DNA from: Pedobacter helvus
GTDB taxonomy: Bacteria; Bacteroidota; Bacteroidia; Sphingobacteriales; Sphingobacteriaceae
Length of the DNA stretch: 64,000 nucleotides
Reading direction: 5' to 3'
NCBI RefSeq assembly: GCF_005925325.1
Contig: NZ_SRMP01000001.1
Span: forward strand, 868,001-932,000
Below are positions 24,559-33,410 of the stretch, in pieces (position 1 is the first letter of the stretch; each line of letters opens with the position of its first letter). Below the pieces are notes generated by a model. The model saw nothing but the letters and a program-made list of their open reading frames with translations, did no database searches and had not been told where the DNA came from. Made by a program: the position numbers and the translations under genes.

Positions 24559-25536
24559 TTAATAAGTGTCTACTTCGAAATTACTTAAGCCGCCATCAAG
24601 TTTAATGAAAACTTTATTTTTTGAAGTGTTGTAATTAGGCGTCTCGTAATAGCCATCGTCTTTTTTCACGAAACCTTTGAAATCTTTAGAAGCCAAACCT
24701 GTATGTGTTTTAATTCTACAGCCAGAACCTTGAGGTACTTTAATTTCCACATTGGCTACGCCGGTCTTCACGTTAACGTCTGCAATTGGAAGTAAGTCTC
24801 CTATTCTAATTTTCAAATCAGCGGCTCCGCCATCAAAATTCAAGGTCCTGATCTTAAACTTCGTTAAGTCGAAATCTAACTCTCCCGCACCCATAGTTAG
24901 GTTCATGGTCCAAAGTGGTGCAGTATTTATGCGAACATCAACCTCGTTACCACCAGAGTTAAACGACCAATTATCTTTACCGTTTTTACGCTTATCATTC
25001 ATTTTAAATGTTAGCGTATTGGTAGAGTCGCTAGTAGCTTTGGTAAGCGAGAAGTTTCCTCTTTTACGGTTCACACTTGCTTCGAACAAGCTATCGGTAG
25101 CTTCTTTTAATTTGAAAGACGTGCCACCACCAGACAAATTCAAAATGGTTTTCTTCGCAGTATCGGCAGCATTGAAAGATTCTGCAAACTGCACACCATC
25201 AAATTTACCATCTTCTATGTTTTTATGATCCCAGTCTATATCGGCATCGATATTTTTATCTTTCCAAAAGCCCATCCAACTTCTGTGTTGAGGTCTTTCT
25301 TGTCCTTTAACAAACAAAAATGCTAAAGTGATAATTAAAATTGCAAGAGAAACAATGCTCCCTGTTTGAGAACCATTTCTGTTTAAAAGCAGGTTAACAC
25401 CGCCAATAATTAAGAAGATTGGCCAAAATCCCCAAACGTTTCTCCAGTAAAACTCTATCACATTTAAATTCTCTAGAAGTAGTACACCGCCAACAAAAAG
25501 CAGTACCACTCCCCATATTATTCTTTCGTATTTCAT
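24559..25536 (-). CDS. LiaF-like membrane protein with beta-helical C-terminus
   Basis: A 325-aa protein. Residues 1-80 hold three or four membrane helices (GVVLLFVGGVLLLENLNVI, FWPIFLIIGGVNLLL, VSLAILIITLAFLFV) typical of the LiaI/LiaF transmembrane region. Residues about 115-325 form a repetitive strand-rich domain like the LiaF/DUF2154 and adhesin-like families (GAGELDFDLTKFKIRTLNFDGGAADLKI). The PspC gene lies 65 bp upstream in the same direction. The pair suggests an envelope-stress module, which is inference from family knowledge. Confidence 0.8.
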   Translation of the reverse strand: MKYERIIWGVVLLFVGGVLLLENLNVIEFYWRNVWGFWPIFLIIGGVNLLLNRNGSQTGSIVSLAILIITLAFLFVKGQERPQHRSWMGFWKDKNIDADIDWDHKNIEDGKFDGVQFAESFNAADTAKKTILNLSGGGTSFKLKEATDSLFEASVNRKRGNFSLTKATSDSTNTLTFKMNDKRKNGKDNWSFNSGGNEVDVRINTAPLWTMNLTMGAGELDFDLTKFKIRTLNFDGGAADLKIRIGDLLPIADVNVKTGVANVEIKVPQGSGCRIKTHTGLASKDFKGFVKKDDGYYETPNYNTSKNKVFIKLDGGLSNFEVDTY

Positions 25537-25601
25537 TCTCGGTTAATTGTTAAGTTGGTTAATTGATTAATTGTTATTTATAGGTTAACTGCTACTAAGA
25601 A

Positions 25602-26270
25602 TTAATACTTATTCTCGTTTGTGGTATCCGCAGCTGATGGAGGCGTATCTTGGACTACCGTATCCTCTACCTTGTTTTCTTCTTTACGTTGAGCCTCTTC
25701 GGTGGTTTTCTTGAAAGTCTCCCACTCGTTTTTACGCTGATTTTTAAAAATCAAGCTCACACCTAAGGCTACTATCGCCAATGGCCATAACTTGTAAATT
25801 TTGAAGATATTGAACCAGTGAGGAACCAAATCAAGTTGTCTCAACAAAAAATATACACCTAACACCAGTAAGATTAAACCTACCACAGTTTTACCAGTAT
25901 CATTTGTTTTTACAGGCGGTGGGGTGTCAAACCTAGTGAAGGCATCGGTATTTGGCGTATTCCATTTGGTTTGCGCAGTTTGCTGATTAGTATCTGCAAA
26001 AGCTTCTGGCGAATTAAATACCGATCCACCTTGTGGGTTTTGCCTATAATAATCGTTAAAATGTTTGTATTTCAAAGCAGGATCATTATTTACCGGCGCT
26101 ACAATCCATAGAACGATATAGGCCAATATACCGCTACCTGCTAAAAATATCGTAGTTAACACGAATAATAACCTTACAATGGTTACATCTATCTGCATGT
26201 AATCTGCTAAACCAGACGCTACCCCTGCTACGGTTTTGTTGTGATCGTTTCTATATAGTTTCTTTTCCAT
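25602..26270 (-). CDS. PspC-domain envelope-stress protein
   Basis: A 222-aa protein. The N-terminal PspC domain (2-60) has the standard KKLYRNDHNKTVAGVASGLADYM start and a hydrophobic helix LLFVLTTIFLAGSGILAYIVLWIVAP. After a polar linker come two further helices near 130-185, then an acidic, lysine-rich tail. PspC proteins sense or respond to envelope stress. It lies between an SDR gene (16 bp upstream) and the LiaF-like gene, all leftward. Confidence 0.88.
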   Translation of the reverse strand: MEKKLYRNDHNKTVAGVASGLADYMQIDVTIVRLLFVLTTIFLAGSGILAYIVLWIVAPVNNDPALKYKHFNDYYRQNPQGGSVFNSPEAFADTNQQTAQTKWNTPNTDAFTRFDTPPPVKTNDTGKTVVGLILLVLGVYFLLRQLDLVPHWFNIFKIYKLWPLAIVALGVSLIFKNQRKNEWETFKKTTEEAQRKEENKVEDTVVQDTPPSAADTTNENKY

Positions 26271-26286
26271 TTTGTGTGTCTCCTTT

Positions 26287-26976
26287 CTAAAAGTTTGAAG
26301 GGGTTATCGTCACTTCATCCACGTTTGCACCTTTACTTAAACTGAGTATGGTAGTAATAGATTTGGCAACATCTTCTGGTTGTACAAACTTCGCTTGATC
26401 TAGAGTTGTTCCTTCCCAAGAGGCTGTGTAAGTAGAACCCGGAATAATTGCCGTTACCTTTACGTGGTATGGCGTTAGCTCCCTTCGCAATACATGATTA
26501 AGACTAAGCATCGCTGCTTTTGTTACACTATAACTTCCAGCATTTTCTACAGGAGCTTTACTTGCTACCGAGCAGATATTAAAAATATGTCCAAAACCCT
26601 GCTCACGCATCATTTTACCGATCCTTTTAGCGATGAAGTAAGTAGCATTGATATTGATTTGTTGTTGCGTTTCAAAAACGTCATCCTCCTCATCTAGTAA
26701 ACTTCCGGGATAAAAAACTCCCACATTATTCACTAAAACATCAACTTCAGGAACAAAAGCAATTGCCTTTTCTATGAAACCTAGTACTTCGTCTTTTCGA
26801 CTACAATCTGCCTTGATGGCCAACACATTTACGCCATAGCTTTTAATTTCGGCTTCGAAAGCTGTCAATTCAGTTTCGTTTCTTGCGCAACCGATAATAT
26901 CATAGCCGCTTTTTGCTAATGCCATTGCTGTTGCCTTCCCAATTCCTTTGGTAACCCCCGTAATAATTGCTTTCAT
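26287..26976 (-). CDS. Short-chain dehydrogenase/reductase
   Basis: A 229-aa classical SDR. The cofactor loop is TGVTKGIGKATA (7-18; TGxxxGxG), NNVG is at 83-86, and the catalytic triad is S136, Y149 and K153 (YSVTK). The aspartate/arginine pattern after strand two (GCARNETEL) suggests NADP preference, weakly. Substrate unknown. It is the first gene of a leftward group with PspC and LiaF-like proteins, divergent from mlaE. Confidence 0.9.
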   Translation of the reverse strand: MKAIITGVTKGIGKATAMALAKSGYDIIGCARNETELTAFEAEIKSYGVNVLAIKADCSRKDEVLGFIEKAIAFVPEVDVLVNNVGVFYPGSLLDEEDDVFETQQQININATYFIAKRIGKMMREQGFGHIFNICSVASKAPVENAGSYSVTKAAMLSLNHVLRRELTPYHVKVTAIIPGSTYTASWEGTTLDQAKFVQPEDVAKSITTILSLSKGANVDEVTITPSNF

Positions 26977-27111
26977 GTCAATGAATTTTATGAGTGCAAA
27001 AAAGGCAATAATATTTCAATCACGAATATTTTTTCAATAAATAGAACCGCTCAGAACATTTTTGTTGTTTCTTTGTATAATATTGAGTTAACTTAAACAA
27101 TTGTTTATTAA

Positions 27112-27846
27112 ATGAACTTTACCAATTTTGGCCGATACATACTACTTTTAAAAGCTGCTTTTAAGAGGCCTGAAAAATGGAAAATATACATGAAAGCCAT
27201 CTTCCAACAGATGGAATTCATTGGCGTAGGTTCTCTCGGATTAATTAGCATTATTTCTACTTTTATTGGTGCGGTAATGACTTTACAAATCGCTTTCCAG
27301 CTGGTTAGTGATTTCATTCCCAAAACCATTATCGGATCTGTAAACCGCGACTCTTCCATACTTGAATTAAGTCCAACCATTAGCGCTATTGTTTTGGCTG
27401 GTAAAATTGGTTCAGCTATTTCTTCGGAAATTGGAACAATGCGTGTTACAGAACAAATTGATGCCTTAGAAATTATGGGTATCAATGCGCCGGGATATCT
27501 AATTATGCCTAAAATTTTAGCCGGCATTACGATGGTTCCTGTTTTGGTAATCATTTCGATGGTGTTGAGCATTACTGGTGGTTATTTAGGTGGTACAATA
27601 TCCGGTGCGGTTTCTCCAGCAGAGTATATCCAAGGTATTACTACCGATTTTAACCCTTTTACCATTGCTGTAGCTTTAGTTAAAGCATTTGTTTTTGGTT
27701 TCATCATTACATCGGTACCGGCTTACGAAGGTTTCTACGTTAAAGGCGGTGCCTTAGAAGTAGCACAAGCAAGTACACGAGCGGTAGTTGTAAGCTGTAT
27801 CAGTATTTTAGCTTGCGATTATATTGTAACCCAATTAATGTTATGA
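27112..27846 (+). CDS. mlaE: MlaE-family ABC transporter permease
   Basis: Inner-membrane permease of the Mla/MCE phospholipid (retrograde lipid) transport family, 244 aa with about five membrane segments. Family blocks include FIGAVMTLQIAFQL, ISSEIGTMRVTEQIDALEIMGINA (the conserved EQ-x-DAL element) and a C-terminal segment YEGFYVKGGALEVAQASTRAVV. Its last 4 bases overlap the start of the ATPase gene. The MlaD-type substrate protein is not in the window. Confidence 0.92.
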   Translation: MNFTNFGRYILLLKAAFKRPEKWKIYMKAIFQQMEFIGVGSLGLISIISTFIGAVMTLQIAFQLVSDFIPKTIIGSVNRDSSILELSPTISAIVLAGKIGSAISSEIGTMRVTEQIDALEIMGINAPGYLIMPKILAGITMVPVLVIISMVLSITGGYLGGTISGAVSPAEYIQGITTDFNPFTIAVALVKAFVFGFIITSVPAYEGFYVKGGALEVAQASTRAVVVSCISILACDYIVTQLML

Positions 27847-28595
27847 TCGAGATCAAGGATATACACAAATCGTTCGGCGATAACGACGTTTTAAAAGGCA
27901 TTTCTGGAAAATTTAACCCTGGCATTACCAATTTGATCATCGGTGGTTCAGGGTCTGGAAAAACAACACTCTTAAAATGTATGATTGGTTTACACCATCC
28001 AGAAAAAGGCAGTGTAGAATACGATGGAAGAGATTTTACGCAACTAAATACAGAAGAACGTATCGAGATCAGAAAAGAAATCGGCATGCTGTTTCAAGGT
28101 TCTGCTTTATTCGATTCAATGACGGTTGAGGAAAATATCATGTTTCCTTTAAATATGTTTACCGACCAATCTAGAAGTGAAAAATTAGATCGTGTTAATT
28201 TTTGTTTAGATAGAGTAAATTTGAGTGGTAAAAACAAATTGTTTCCAGCAGAACTTTCTGGGGGGATGAAAAAACGTGTGGGTATTGCCCGTGCTATTGC
28301 CATGAATCCAAAATATCTTTTTTGTGATGAGCCTAACTCAGGCTTAGATCCTAAAACTTCTATCGTAATTGATGAATTGATCAAGGAAATTACCGAAGAG
28401 TACAACACGACTACAGTGGTGGTAACTCACGATATGAACTCGGTAATGGGTATTGGCGATTACATCATGTTCTTGCACGAAGGAAAAAAATTCTGGGAAG
28501 GCTCTAATAAGGAAATCGCTAAAACCGATATTCAGGAACTAAATGATTTCGTTTTTGCGAGCCGTTTCATGAAGGCCGCGAAAGACAAATTTTAA
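27843..28595 (+). CDS. mlaF: MlaF-family ABC transporter ATP-binding protein
   Basis: ATPase partner of the MlaE permease, 250 aa. Walker A is GGSGSGKTT (34-42), the signature is LSGGMKKR (138-145), Walker B is LFCDEP (159-164), and the H loop is VVTHDM. I start it at the ATG at 27843, where ATGA overlaps the mlaE stop. An upstream in-frame TTG at 27813 would add ten residues lacking similarity to the family. Together with MlaE it maintains outer-membrane lipid asymmetry, by family knowledge. Confidence 0.93.
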   Translation: MIEIKDIHKSFGDNDVLKGISGKFNPGITNLIIGGSGSGKTTLLKCMIGLHHPEKGSVEYDGRDFTQLNTEERIEIRKEIGMLFQGSALFDSMTVEENIMFPLNMFTDQSRSEKLDRVNFCLDRVNLSGKNKLFPAELSGGMKKRVGIARAIAMNPKYLFCDEPNSGLDPKTSIVIDELIKEITEEYNTTTVVVTHDMNSVMGIGDYIMFLHEGKKFWEGSNKEIAKTDIQELNDFVFASRFMKAAKDKF

Positions 28596-28601
28596 TTTTC
28601 C

Positions 28602-28609
28602 TATCTTTG
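28602..28609 (+). promoter_or_regulatory. Promoter -7 element of the methyltransferase gene
   Basis: TATCTTTG exactly fits TAnnTTTG and is followed by C, as is common in the phylum. It lies 7 bp after the mlaF stop. No clear -33 TTTG is visible. It would give a leader of about 130 nt. Confidence 0.45.
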
Positions 28610-28612
28610 CGG

Positions 28613-28714
28613 TCTGTCGTCAGTTCGCACTAAAGTGAGAATTGAAGAAAACGAGGTTAAATCTTACGCTCTATATTACAAAATTTAGGGAACGACAGAT
28701 AGCGAAATTGCTAT
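28613..28714 (+). ncRNA. Candidate structured 5' leader
   Basis: The leader before the methyltransferase gene holds a closing stem TCTGTCGT/ACGACAGA (28613-28620 with 28692-28699, 8 bp perfect). Inside it is hairpin TTCGCAC/GTGAGAA (28624-28641, one mismatch); just after it is hairpin ATAGC/GCTAT (28699-28714). No ORF fits. I do not recognise a named RNA family. The pairing is seen; regulation is inference. Confidence 0.35.
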
Positions 28715-28745
28715 TTATTAGCCTCTTTTTAAAGATTAACCATAC

Positions 28746-29627
28746 ATGATACAACTGCTTACACCAACCCACTGGAAAGATTACGAATTAATTGATTGCG
28801 GCGATTTTGAGAAATTAGAGCGCTTCGGCAATTTGGTTTTATCTAGACCAGAACCTCAAGCAGTTTGGAAAAAGGTAATGTCTCCTGAAGAATGGAAGAA
28901 AAGAGCGCACATTACTTTTAGAGGTCGCTCGGCTACCAGTGGCGAATGGGTAAGGCATAACAAAAGTGTTCCTGATCGTTGGAACGTTAATTATCAGAAC
29001 GATGAGGTAAATATTAACCTTCGTTTAGGTTTAACTTCATTTAAACACGTAGGTGTTTTCCCTGAGCAAGCGGTAAACTGGGATTACATTTCTTCTTCTA
29101 TCAAAAGTTTTAAAACGCCAAGCCCAAAAGTATTAAACCTTTTTGCTTATACTGGTGCAGCTTCTTTAATAGCAAAAGCAGCAGGTGCTGATACCACCCA
29201 CGTGGATTCGATTAAACAAGTGGTGAATTGGGCAAACGAGAACCAAGAGCTTTCTAAATTGAAAGATGTACGTTGGGTAGTAGAAGATGCCTTGAAATTT
29301 GTAAAAAGAGAATTGAAACGCGGCAAAAAATACAATGGTATTATTCTAGATCCTCCAGCTTATGGTCACGGCCCTAATGGCGAGAAATGGAAACTAGAAG
29401 ACCATATCCAAGAAATGATGCAGGATGTAGTGCAGTTGTTAGATCCACAAGAGCATTTCTTAATCTTAAATACTTACTCATTAGGTTTCTCTTCTGTAAT
29501 TGTAGAAAACTTGATTAAAACATCCTTCCCACAGGTGAAGAATTTAGAAACTGGAGAGCTATTCTTACAGGCTACTTCTGGTATCAAATTGCCTTTGGGT
29601 GTATTTGGTAAGTTTAGAACCCCCTAG
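28746..29627 (+). CDS. Class I SAM-dependent methyltransferase (RlmI-like)
   Basis: A 293-aa methyltransferase. An N-terminal region (1-125) contains RITFRGR-type strands, then the Rossmann core: motif I LNLFAYTGAASLIAKAAGA (about 131-149), acidic residue after strand two in THVDSIKQVVNWA, and motif IV ILDPPAYGHG (about 200-209). DPPAYG is typical of rRNA base methyltransferases of the RlmI/RlmK type. Exact target unknown. Its last codons and stop (TAG at 29625-29627) lie within a CCCCCT...AGGGGG repeat. Confidence 0.85.
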   Translation: MIQLLTPTHWKDYELIDCGDFEKLERFGNLVLSRPEPQAVWKKVMSPEEWKKRAHITFRGRSATSGEWVRHNKSVPDRWNVNYQNDEVNINLRLGLTSFKHVGVFPEQAVNWDYISSSIKSFKTPSPKVLNLFAYTGAASLIAKAAGADTTHVDSIKQVVNWANENQELSKLKDVRWVVEDALKFVKRELKRGKKYNGIILDPPAYGHGPNGEKWKLEDHIQEMMQDVVQLLDPQEHFLILNTYSLGFSSVIVENLIKTSFPQVKNLETGELFLQATSGIKLPLGVFGKFRTP

Positions 29628-29718
29628 CCCCTAAAGGGGGATTATAGCGGATTCTACATAGCGATAGGCATAAAAAGCCCCTTCAGAGCCTGCTCCGATC
29701 TATCGGAGGGTTTGGGGC
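29620..29718. repeat. Nested palindromic repeat after the methyltransferase gene
   Basis: CCCCCT/AGGGGG (29620-29625 with 29635-29640) is followed by a second unit with GCCCC (29677-29681) and GGGGC (29714-29718). The second unit encloses a perfect 7-bp hairpin CTCCGAT/ATCGGAG (29693-29708). The first stem contains the stop codon of the methyltransferase gene. Such CCCCTAGCCCC words are common intergenic repeats in Bacteroidota. Confidence 0.6.
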
Positions 29719-29725
29719 AAAAGAG

Positions 29726-29760
29726 AAGCCTCCAAATCCATGGAGGCCTTCCCTAAACAA
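29726..29760. terminator. Hairpin between convergent genes
   Basis: Perfect 7-bp stem GCCTCCA/TGGAGGC (29728-29734 with 29741-29747). It lies between the methyltransferase gene (plus) and the hmuY-type gene (minus). On the minus strand it is followed by TTCTCTTTTG. T tracts are weak. Confidence 0.4.
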
Positions 29761-29790
29761 AACAAACTATTAATAATTGAGATACACTAA

Positions 29791-30852
29791 CTATCCTTTT
29801 TTAACTAATTTATACTCGATAACTGGCTTGCCTCTTTCTCCACCATCTGCACCAAGTCCCATACTTACAAATTTCAATTTGTAAACATTACCACTTCTAT
29901 CTTTAATAACATAAAATTGCTTTCCTATAATACCTGTACTTGTTGACCTCCAAGAAGAGCCTATTACATGCCTACCTGATAAAAAAGCAGTTGTCGCTAT
30001 ATCCGCTTCAGAATAACTAGCATAAGTGTCCGTAGCAATCTTCGCCACGGTAACTCCTCCCAAATTATTTGTAACAACAAAATCTTGGTAGTAATAAGGA
30101 TTGGCTTGTAAGTCTCCTGTAAAAGATGATGTATAGATACTATAACTCCAATGCAAATCCCATTCATCTTTCTTAGGCTCCGCATTAACAATTGCTCCAT
30201 CATTATTATTACCTAATGAAACAAATGTTAAATTATAATCTACATTTTTAGGAACATTCACAGTTTTGAAAGTAGTTTCCTGAACTTTTGCATACTGTAA
30301 CGTATAACCAGTAGTACCATTTCTTAGTATTCTTATTTTATATAAATTTGGTTCAGTAAGTAAGTTATTCACTCCCAAAATATATACTTTGTTCTCGGCA
30401 TCTGTAGCAGAGACTGTTGCAATTGCAGTACGAGCTAAACTTCCATCATAACTATCTACCATATTTACACCATTCGCCACAGGAGTAGGGCTCTGTGCAT
30501 TATATGCATAAACTGGGCTTGCTTTGGCATCATCTAGAGTAACCGCATTAATGTCTGTTTTATTAACAACCGAAGCGAGTACCTGGAAGGACTGATTTAA
30601 AACAACTTTGAAGTCTGCTCCAGAGTAAAAACCTAAAGCCCAACTTTTTCTATCCACTTTTGTAGCTTTATCAAGGCTCAAATCAGCATAAGCAACATTT
30701 GCATAATTAGATTCTGCGGTTTTACCTTCCAATGTCAAAGTACTACCATCAGATACAGGCACTACAATTTCAGGCTCTTTGTCGTCTTTTTTACAAGCAG
30801 TAAATGTCAATGCCAATAAGGCTACTGCCATCATCGAGTTTAATTTATTCAT
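29791..30852 (-). CDS. hmuY: HmuY-family haem-binding lipoprotein
   Basis: A 353-aa lipoprotein: signal peptide with lipobox LTFTAC and charged residues KKDDKE after the cysteine. The body matches the HmuY family, including KVDRKSWALGFYSGADFKVVLNQS near the N-terminus and GKQFYVIKDRSGNVYKLKFVSMG near the C-terminus. HmuY proteins capture haem at the surface and pass it to a TonB-dependent receptor. It is directly downstream of such a receptor (41 bp), in one operon. Haem-ligand residues cannot be assigned from sequence alone. Confidence 0.88.
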   Translation of the reverse strand: MNKLNSMMAVALLALTFTACKKDDKEPEIVVPVSDGSTLTLEGKTAESNYANVAYADLSLDKATKVDRKSWALGFYSGADFKVVLNQSFQVLASVVNKTDINAVTLDDAKASPVYAYNAQSPTPVANGVNMVDSYDGSLARTAIATVSATDAENKVYILGVNNLLTEPNLYKIRILRNGTTGYTLQYAKVQETTFKTVNVPKNVDYNLTFVSLGNNNDGAIVNAEPKKDEWDLHWSYSIYTSSFTGDLQANPYYYQDFVVTNNLGGVTVAKIATDTYASYSEADIATTAFLSGRHVIGSSWRSTSTGIIGKQFYVIKDRSGNVYKLKFVSMGLGADGGERGKPVIEYKLVKKG

Positions 30853-30893
30853 CTTCTTTCTTCTTAAATTTATTTTTTAGTTATATAATGTGC

Positions 30894-33188
30894 TTATAAT
30901 TTGTTCCAGTTAAATGTTAATCCGAATACATAAGAGCGACCGTAGCTATAAGGAACTGTCCCTCCGCCAGTGCTATGAGCGCCACCACTCGACGTAGAAC
31001 TGTTGGTAAGTTGAGTTACATCAAATAGGTTTTTAACCCCAGCATTTACTGCTAGGTATTTATTAATCGTTTTATTGAAAAGTAAATCTGTCCAGGTAAA
31101 ACTTCCGATCTTAACTAACCTAGGATTGTTAGGGTCTGTGCTAGTAACTTGATAACTTGGCCTGCTACCAGTGTGTTTAAAAGCTAAACTCACAGCACCT
31201 TTTAACTTCGTAACCGTATAGATGAGATTACCAAAGAATTCTGGGGTCCATGAGAACTTGGGGACTTCACTTTGATAATTCCCTTCAGTTAAGTCGTTAT
31301 ATCTACCGATATAAGACAAACCAAAACCTGCCTGAAAATCCTTATAATTAAAAGTATTATCTAGAGAAAAACCAGTTGTTTTATATCTGCTGATATTAAT
31401 TAACGTAGTTACGCTTGCATCTTCTTCATATTGACCGTACTCAATCCTGTCAAAGAAATCATTATAAAAACCGGCAACAGTACTCGTCAATCTAATTCCA
31501 TCTCTACGAATTGCATTCCATGTTAATGGACCATCGAAACTGTTAGATTTTTCTGCCTTTAGATTTTCATTACCCATAATAGAGTGGCTGGCATCGAAGA
31601 AATCGAAATAAAGTTCTCTTAATGCTGGTGCTCTAAATCCACGTCCATAGCCCAATCTTAGATCTAAATCACGAGTTAAATTTAACATCGCATTTAGGGA
31701 AGGCACGGCAACTGGAGCGTCGTAGACTGAGTTATTGATGAACCTAACTCCTGGACGAAGTTTTAAAGCATTAAAAGGTTTAATTTCCGCCGATGCAAAG
31801 AAAGCATAATCATTAATTACGGGCGAACCTTTGATACGTTGACCAGAAGCTCCTTCTCTATTAAATTCTACACCTGGTTGAATTGAGATCGCATCAGATA
31901 ATTTATACTGCAAGGTTCCTCTAAACAAAGTCGAATTAAATTTTGCCACGTCTTGTTCTCCAGCACCTGTAGTAAGACTTTCTACACCAGTAGCGAAATC
32001 ATAAATTTTGGTTGAAGTCTTACGCTTTAAATTGGTGTATCCTCCAACCAAAGTCAGGCTAAGCTGATTATTCAATTTCCAGTCAGCATGTAGCTGATTA
32101 TTTAACCTATCTGTAATATATTCTTGCGTAACAACAGTGTAATTAGGGTTAATACCTCCTCTAGAAGTAATATCTTCATTTACAAAATCAGCTCGGTACC
32201 AAATATTGAATTTATTGTTTCCGTAACCTACTCTAGCATTTCCAAGATATTGATCTTTAGGTTTCCAAAATTGTATGGCATTAACTTCATCACGAGTTGC
32301 AGTCTTGTCTGGCACATTCCACCCCCCAAAAGTATTGTTAGAGAAACCAGCCATAGCATTCCAACCCTTATTTTGCCAATTGACGCTGATGTTTTTATTA
32401 TGACTACCCAATCCGTTTAAGGCTTCGTATTCGCTACCTACCGTTTCTTCCTGAATACGGGCAAAAACGCCAAATTTATAACCACTTTTACCTTTAGTGA
32501 TGATATTAATTACACCTGCAAGTGCATCTGTACCATAAACTACGGACATTGGACCTTCTACAATCTCAATTCTTTCTACGGTATTGATATCAATCTGATT
32601 TAGTCCTTCTTTCAAGTCAGACCTATCTACCAATGGAACTCCATCCAGTAATATTTTCACATTTCTACCAGACATTCCCATCATTTCTACATTGGAAACA
32701 CCTAGTGTTAAATCGTTAGTGAACCTAAAACCAAACTCTGTATTCAATATCTGCTGGATATTTGTAGGTGCACGAAATTTGATTTTCTCCGCACTTATCG
32801 ACCGTACCTTATAAACTGCATCTTTCATAGATTGTGGGCCATATTGCCCAGTCACTACCACTTCGTTTAATTCGTACGATTTCTCTTTAATGGTAATAGT
32901 TTCAAGTTTTGTGTCGCTATTGGCATTGATGGCAACTTCTTGTTCTTGGCTAGAAACTCCCGATTTGATTAACAATACGGAGCTGCCAGCTGGTGCAGCA
33001 ATTCTAAAAACACCATTACGATCGGTATAAGCCACATTTTTTGTGTTTTTGATCGATAATGTTAATCCCCATGCAGGCTGTCCGTCTGCAGTGAGAATTT
33101 TACCATGGAGTTCAACCGTATGGGTTTGAGCTACCGCAATAGATATACTAAAAATGAATATTAGGGTCGTTAGTAATTGTTTCTTCAC
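30894..33188 (-). CDS. hmuR: TonB-dependent haem receptor (HmuR-like)
   Basis: Outer-membrane receptor of 764 aa. It has a signal peptide (MKKQLLTTLIFIFSISIAVAQ), then a carboxypeptidase-like regulatory domain (about 24-105), a plug with the block GRNVKILLDGVPLVDRSDL...RIEIVEGPMSVVYGTDALAGVINIITK (about 175-232), and a 22-strand barrel ending FGLTFNWNKL. Pairing with a HmuY-type lipoprotein points to haem as substrate. The start is GTG at 33188, chosen because the signal peptide begins there. Two Fur-like boxes lie immediately upstream. Confidence 0.9.
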   Translation of the reverse strand: MKKQLLTTLIFIFSISIAVAQTHTVELHGKILTADGQPAWGLTLSIKNTKNVAYTDRNGVFRIAAPAGSSVLLIKSGVSSQEQEVAINANSDTKLETITIKEKSYELNEVVVTGQYGPQSMKDAVYKVRSISAEKIKFRAPTNIQQILNTEFGFRFTNDLTLGVSNVEMMGMSGRNVKILLDGVPLVDRSDLKEGLNQIDINTVERIEIVEGPMSVVYGTDALAGVINIITKGKSGYKFGVFARIQEETVGSEYEALNGLGSHNKNISVNWQNKGWNAMAGFSNNTFGGWNVPDKTATRDEVNAIQFWKPKDQYLGNARVGYGNNKFNIWYRADFVNEDITSRGGINPNYTVVTQEYITDRLNNQLHADWKLNNQLSLTLVGGYTNLKRKTSTKIYDFATGVESLTTGAGEQDVAKFNSTLFRGTLQYKLSDAISIQPGVEFNREGASGQRIKGSPVINDYAFFASAEIKPFNALKLRPGVRFINNSVYDAPVAVPSLNAMLNLTRDLDLRLGYGRGFRAPALRELYFDFFDASHSIMGNENLKAEKSNSFDGPLTWNAIRRDGIRLTSTVAGFYNDFFDRIEYGQYEEDASVTTLINISRYKTTGFSLDNTFNYKDFQAGFGLSYIGRYNDLTEGNYQSEVPKFSWTPEFFGNLIYTVTKLKGAVSLAFKHTGSRPSYQVTSTDPNNPRLVKIGSFTWTDLLFNKTINKYLAVNAGVKNLFDVTQLTNSSTSSGGAHSTGGGTVPYSYGRSYVFGLTFNWNKL

Positions 33189-33191
33189 CTT

Positions 33192-33251
33192 ATTTAGAAT
33201 GATTTCAAATAATAGCGCAATATTAGTTATTTATTTAGACTAATTACAAAT
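33192..33251 (-). promoter_or_regulatory. Two Fur-like boxes before hmuR
   Basis: Two copies of a 19-mer, 33192-33210 (ATTTAGAATGATTTCAAAT) and 33233-33251 (ATTTAGACTAATTACAAAT), agree at 16 of 19 positions with starts 41 bp apart. The first is close to a palindrome and resembles Fur boxes of the form ATTTAGAATnATTCTAAAT. The second overlaps a likely minus-strand promoter (TTTG near 33248, TAATATTG about 21 nt on), as a repressor site would. Confidence 0.5.
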
Positions 33252-33346
33252 AATTAAAAACATTTTTTATAATGCTTTTTTAACACCCTGAATTACATCC
33301 CTTTTCGATACAACTTTTAGTAGAGCAATTTTATTACTAACACAAC

Positions 33347-33376
33347 TTGACACATCATTTAAATAATGTATTTTTG
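33347..33376 (+). promoter_or_regulatory. Promoter of the lipoprotein gene
   Basis: TTG (33347-33349) and TATTTTTG (33369-33376) are separated by 19 nt, an almost ideal Bacteroidota promoter. It lies 34 bp before the ATG at 33411. Confidence 0.6.
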
Positions 33377-33410
33377 GGATATTGCAAAAAACTAACGATA
33401 AGACATCAAC

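Noticed and set aside
24752..25228. 158-aa plus-strand ORF opposite the LiaF-like gene
   Set aside because: Antisense shadow with low-complexity Ser/Pro/Phe composition and no supporting signals.
27813..27842. Longer mlaF start from TTG
   Set aside because: The ATG at 27843 overlaps the mlaE stop as ATGA and matches the ABC ATPase N-terminus; the extension does not.
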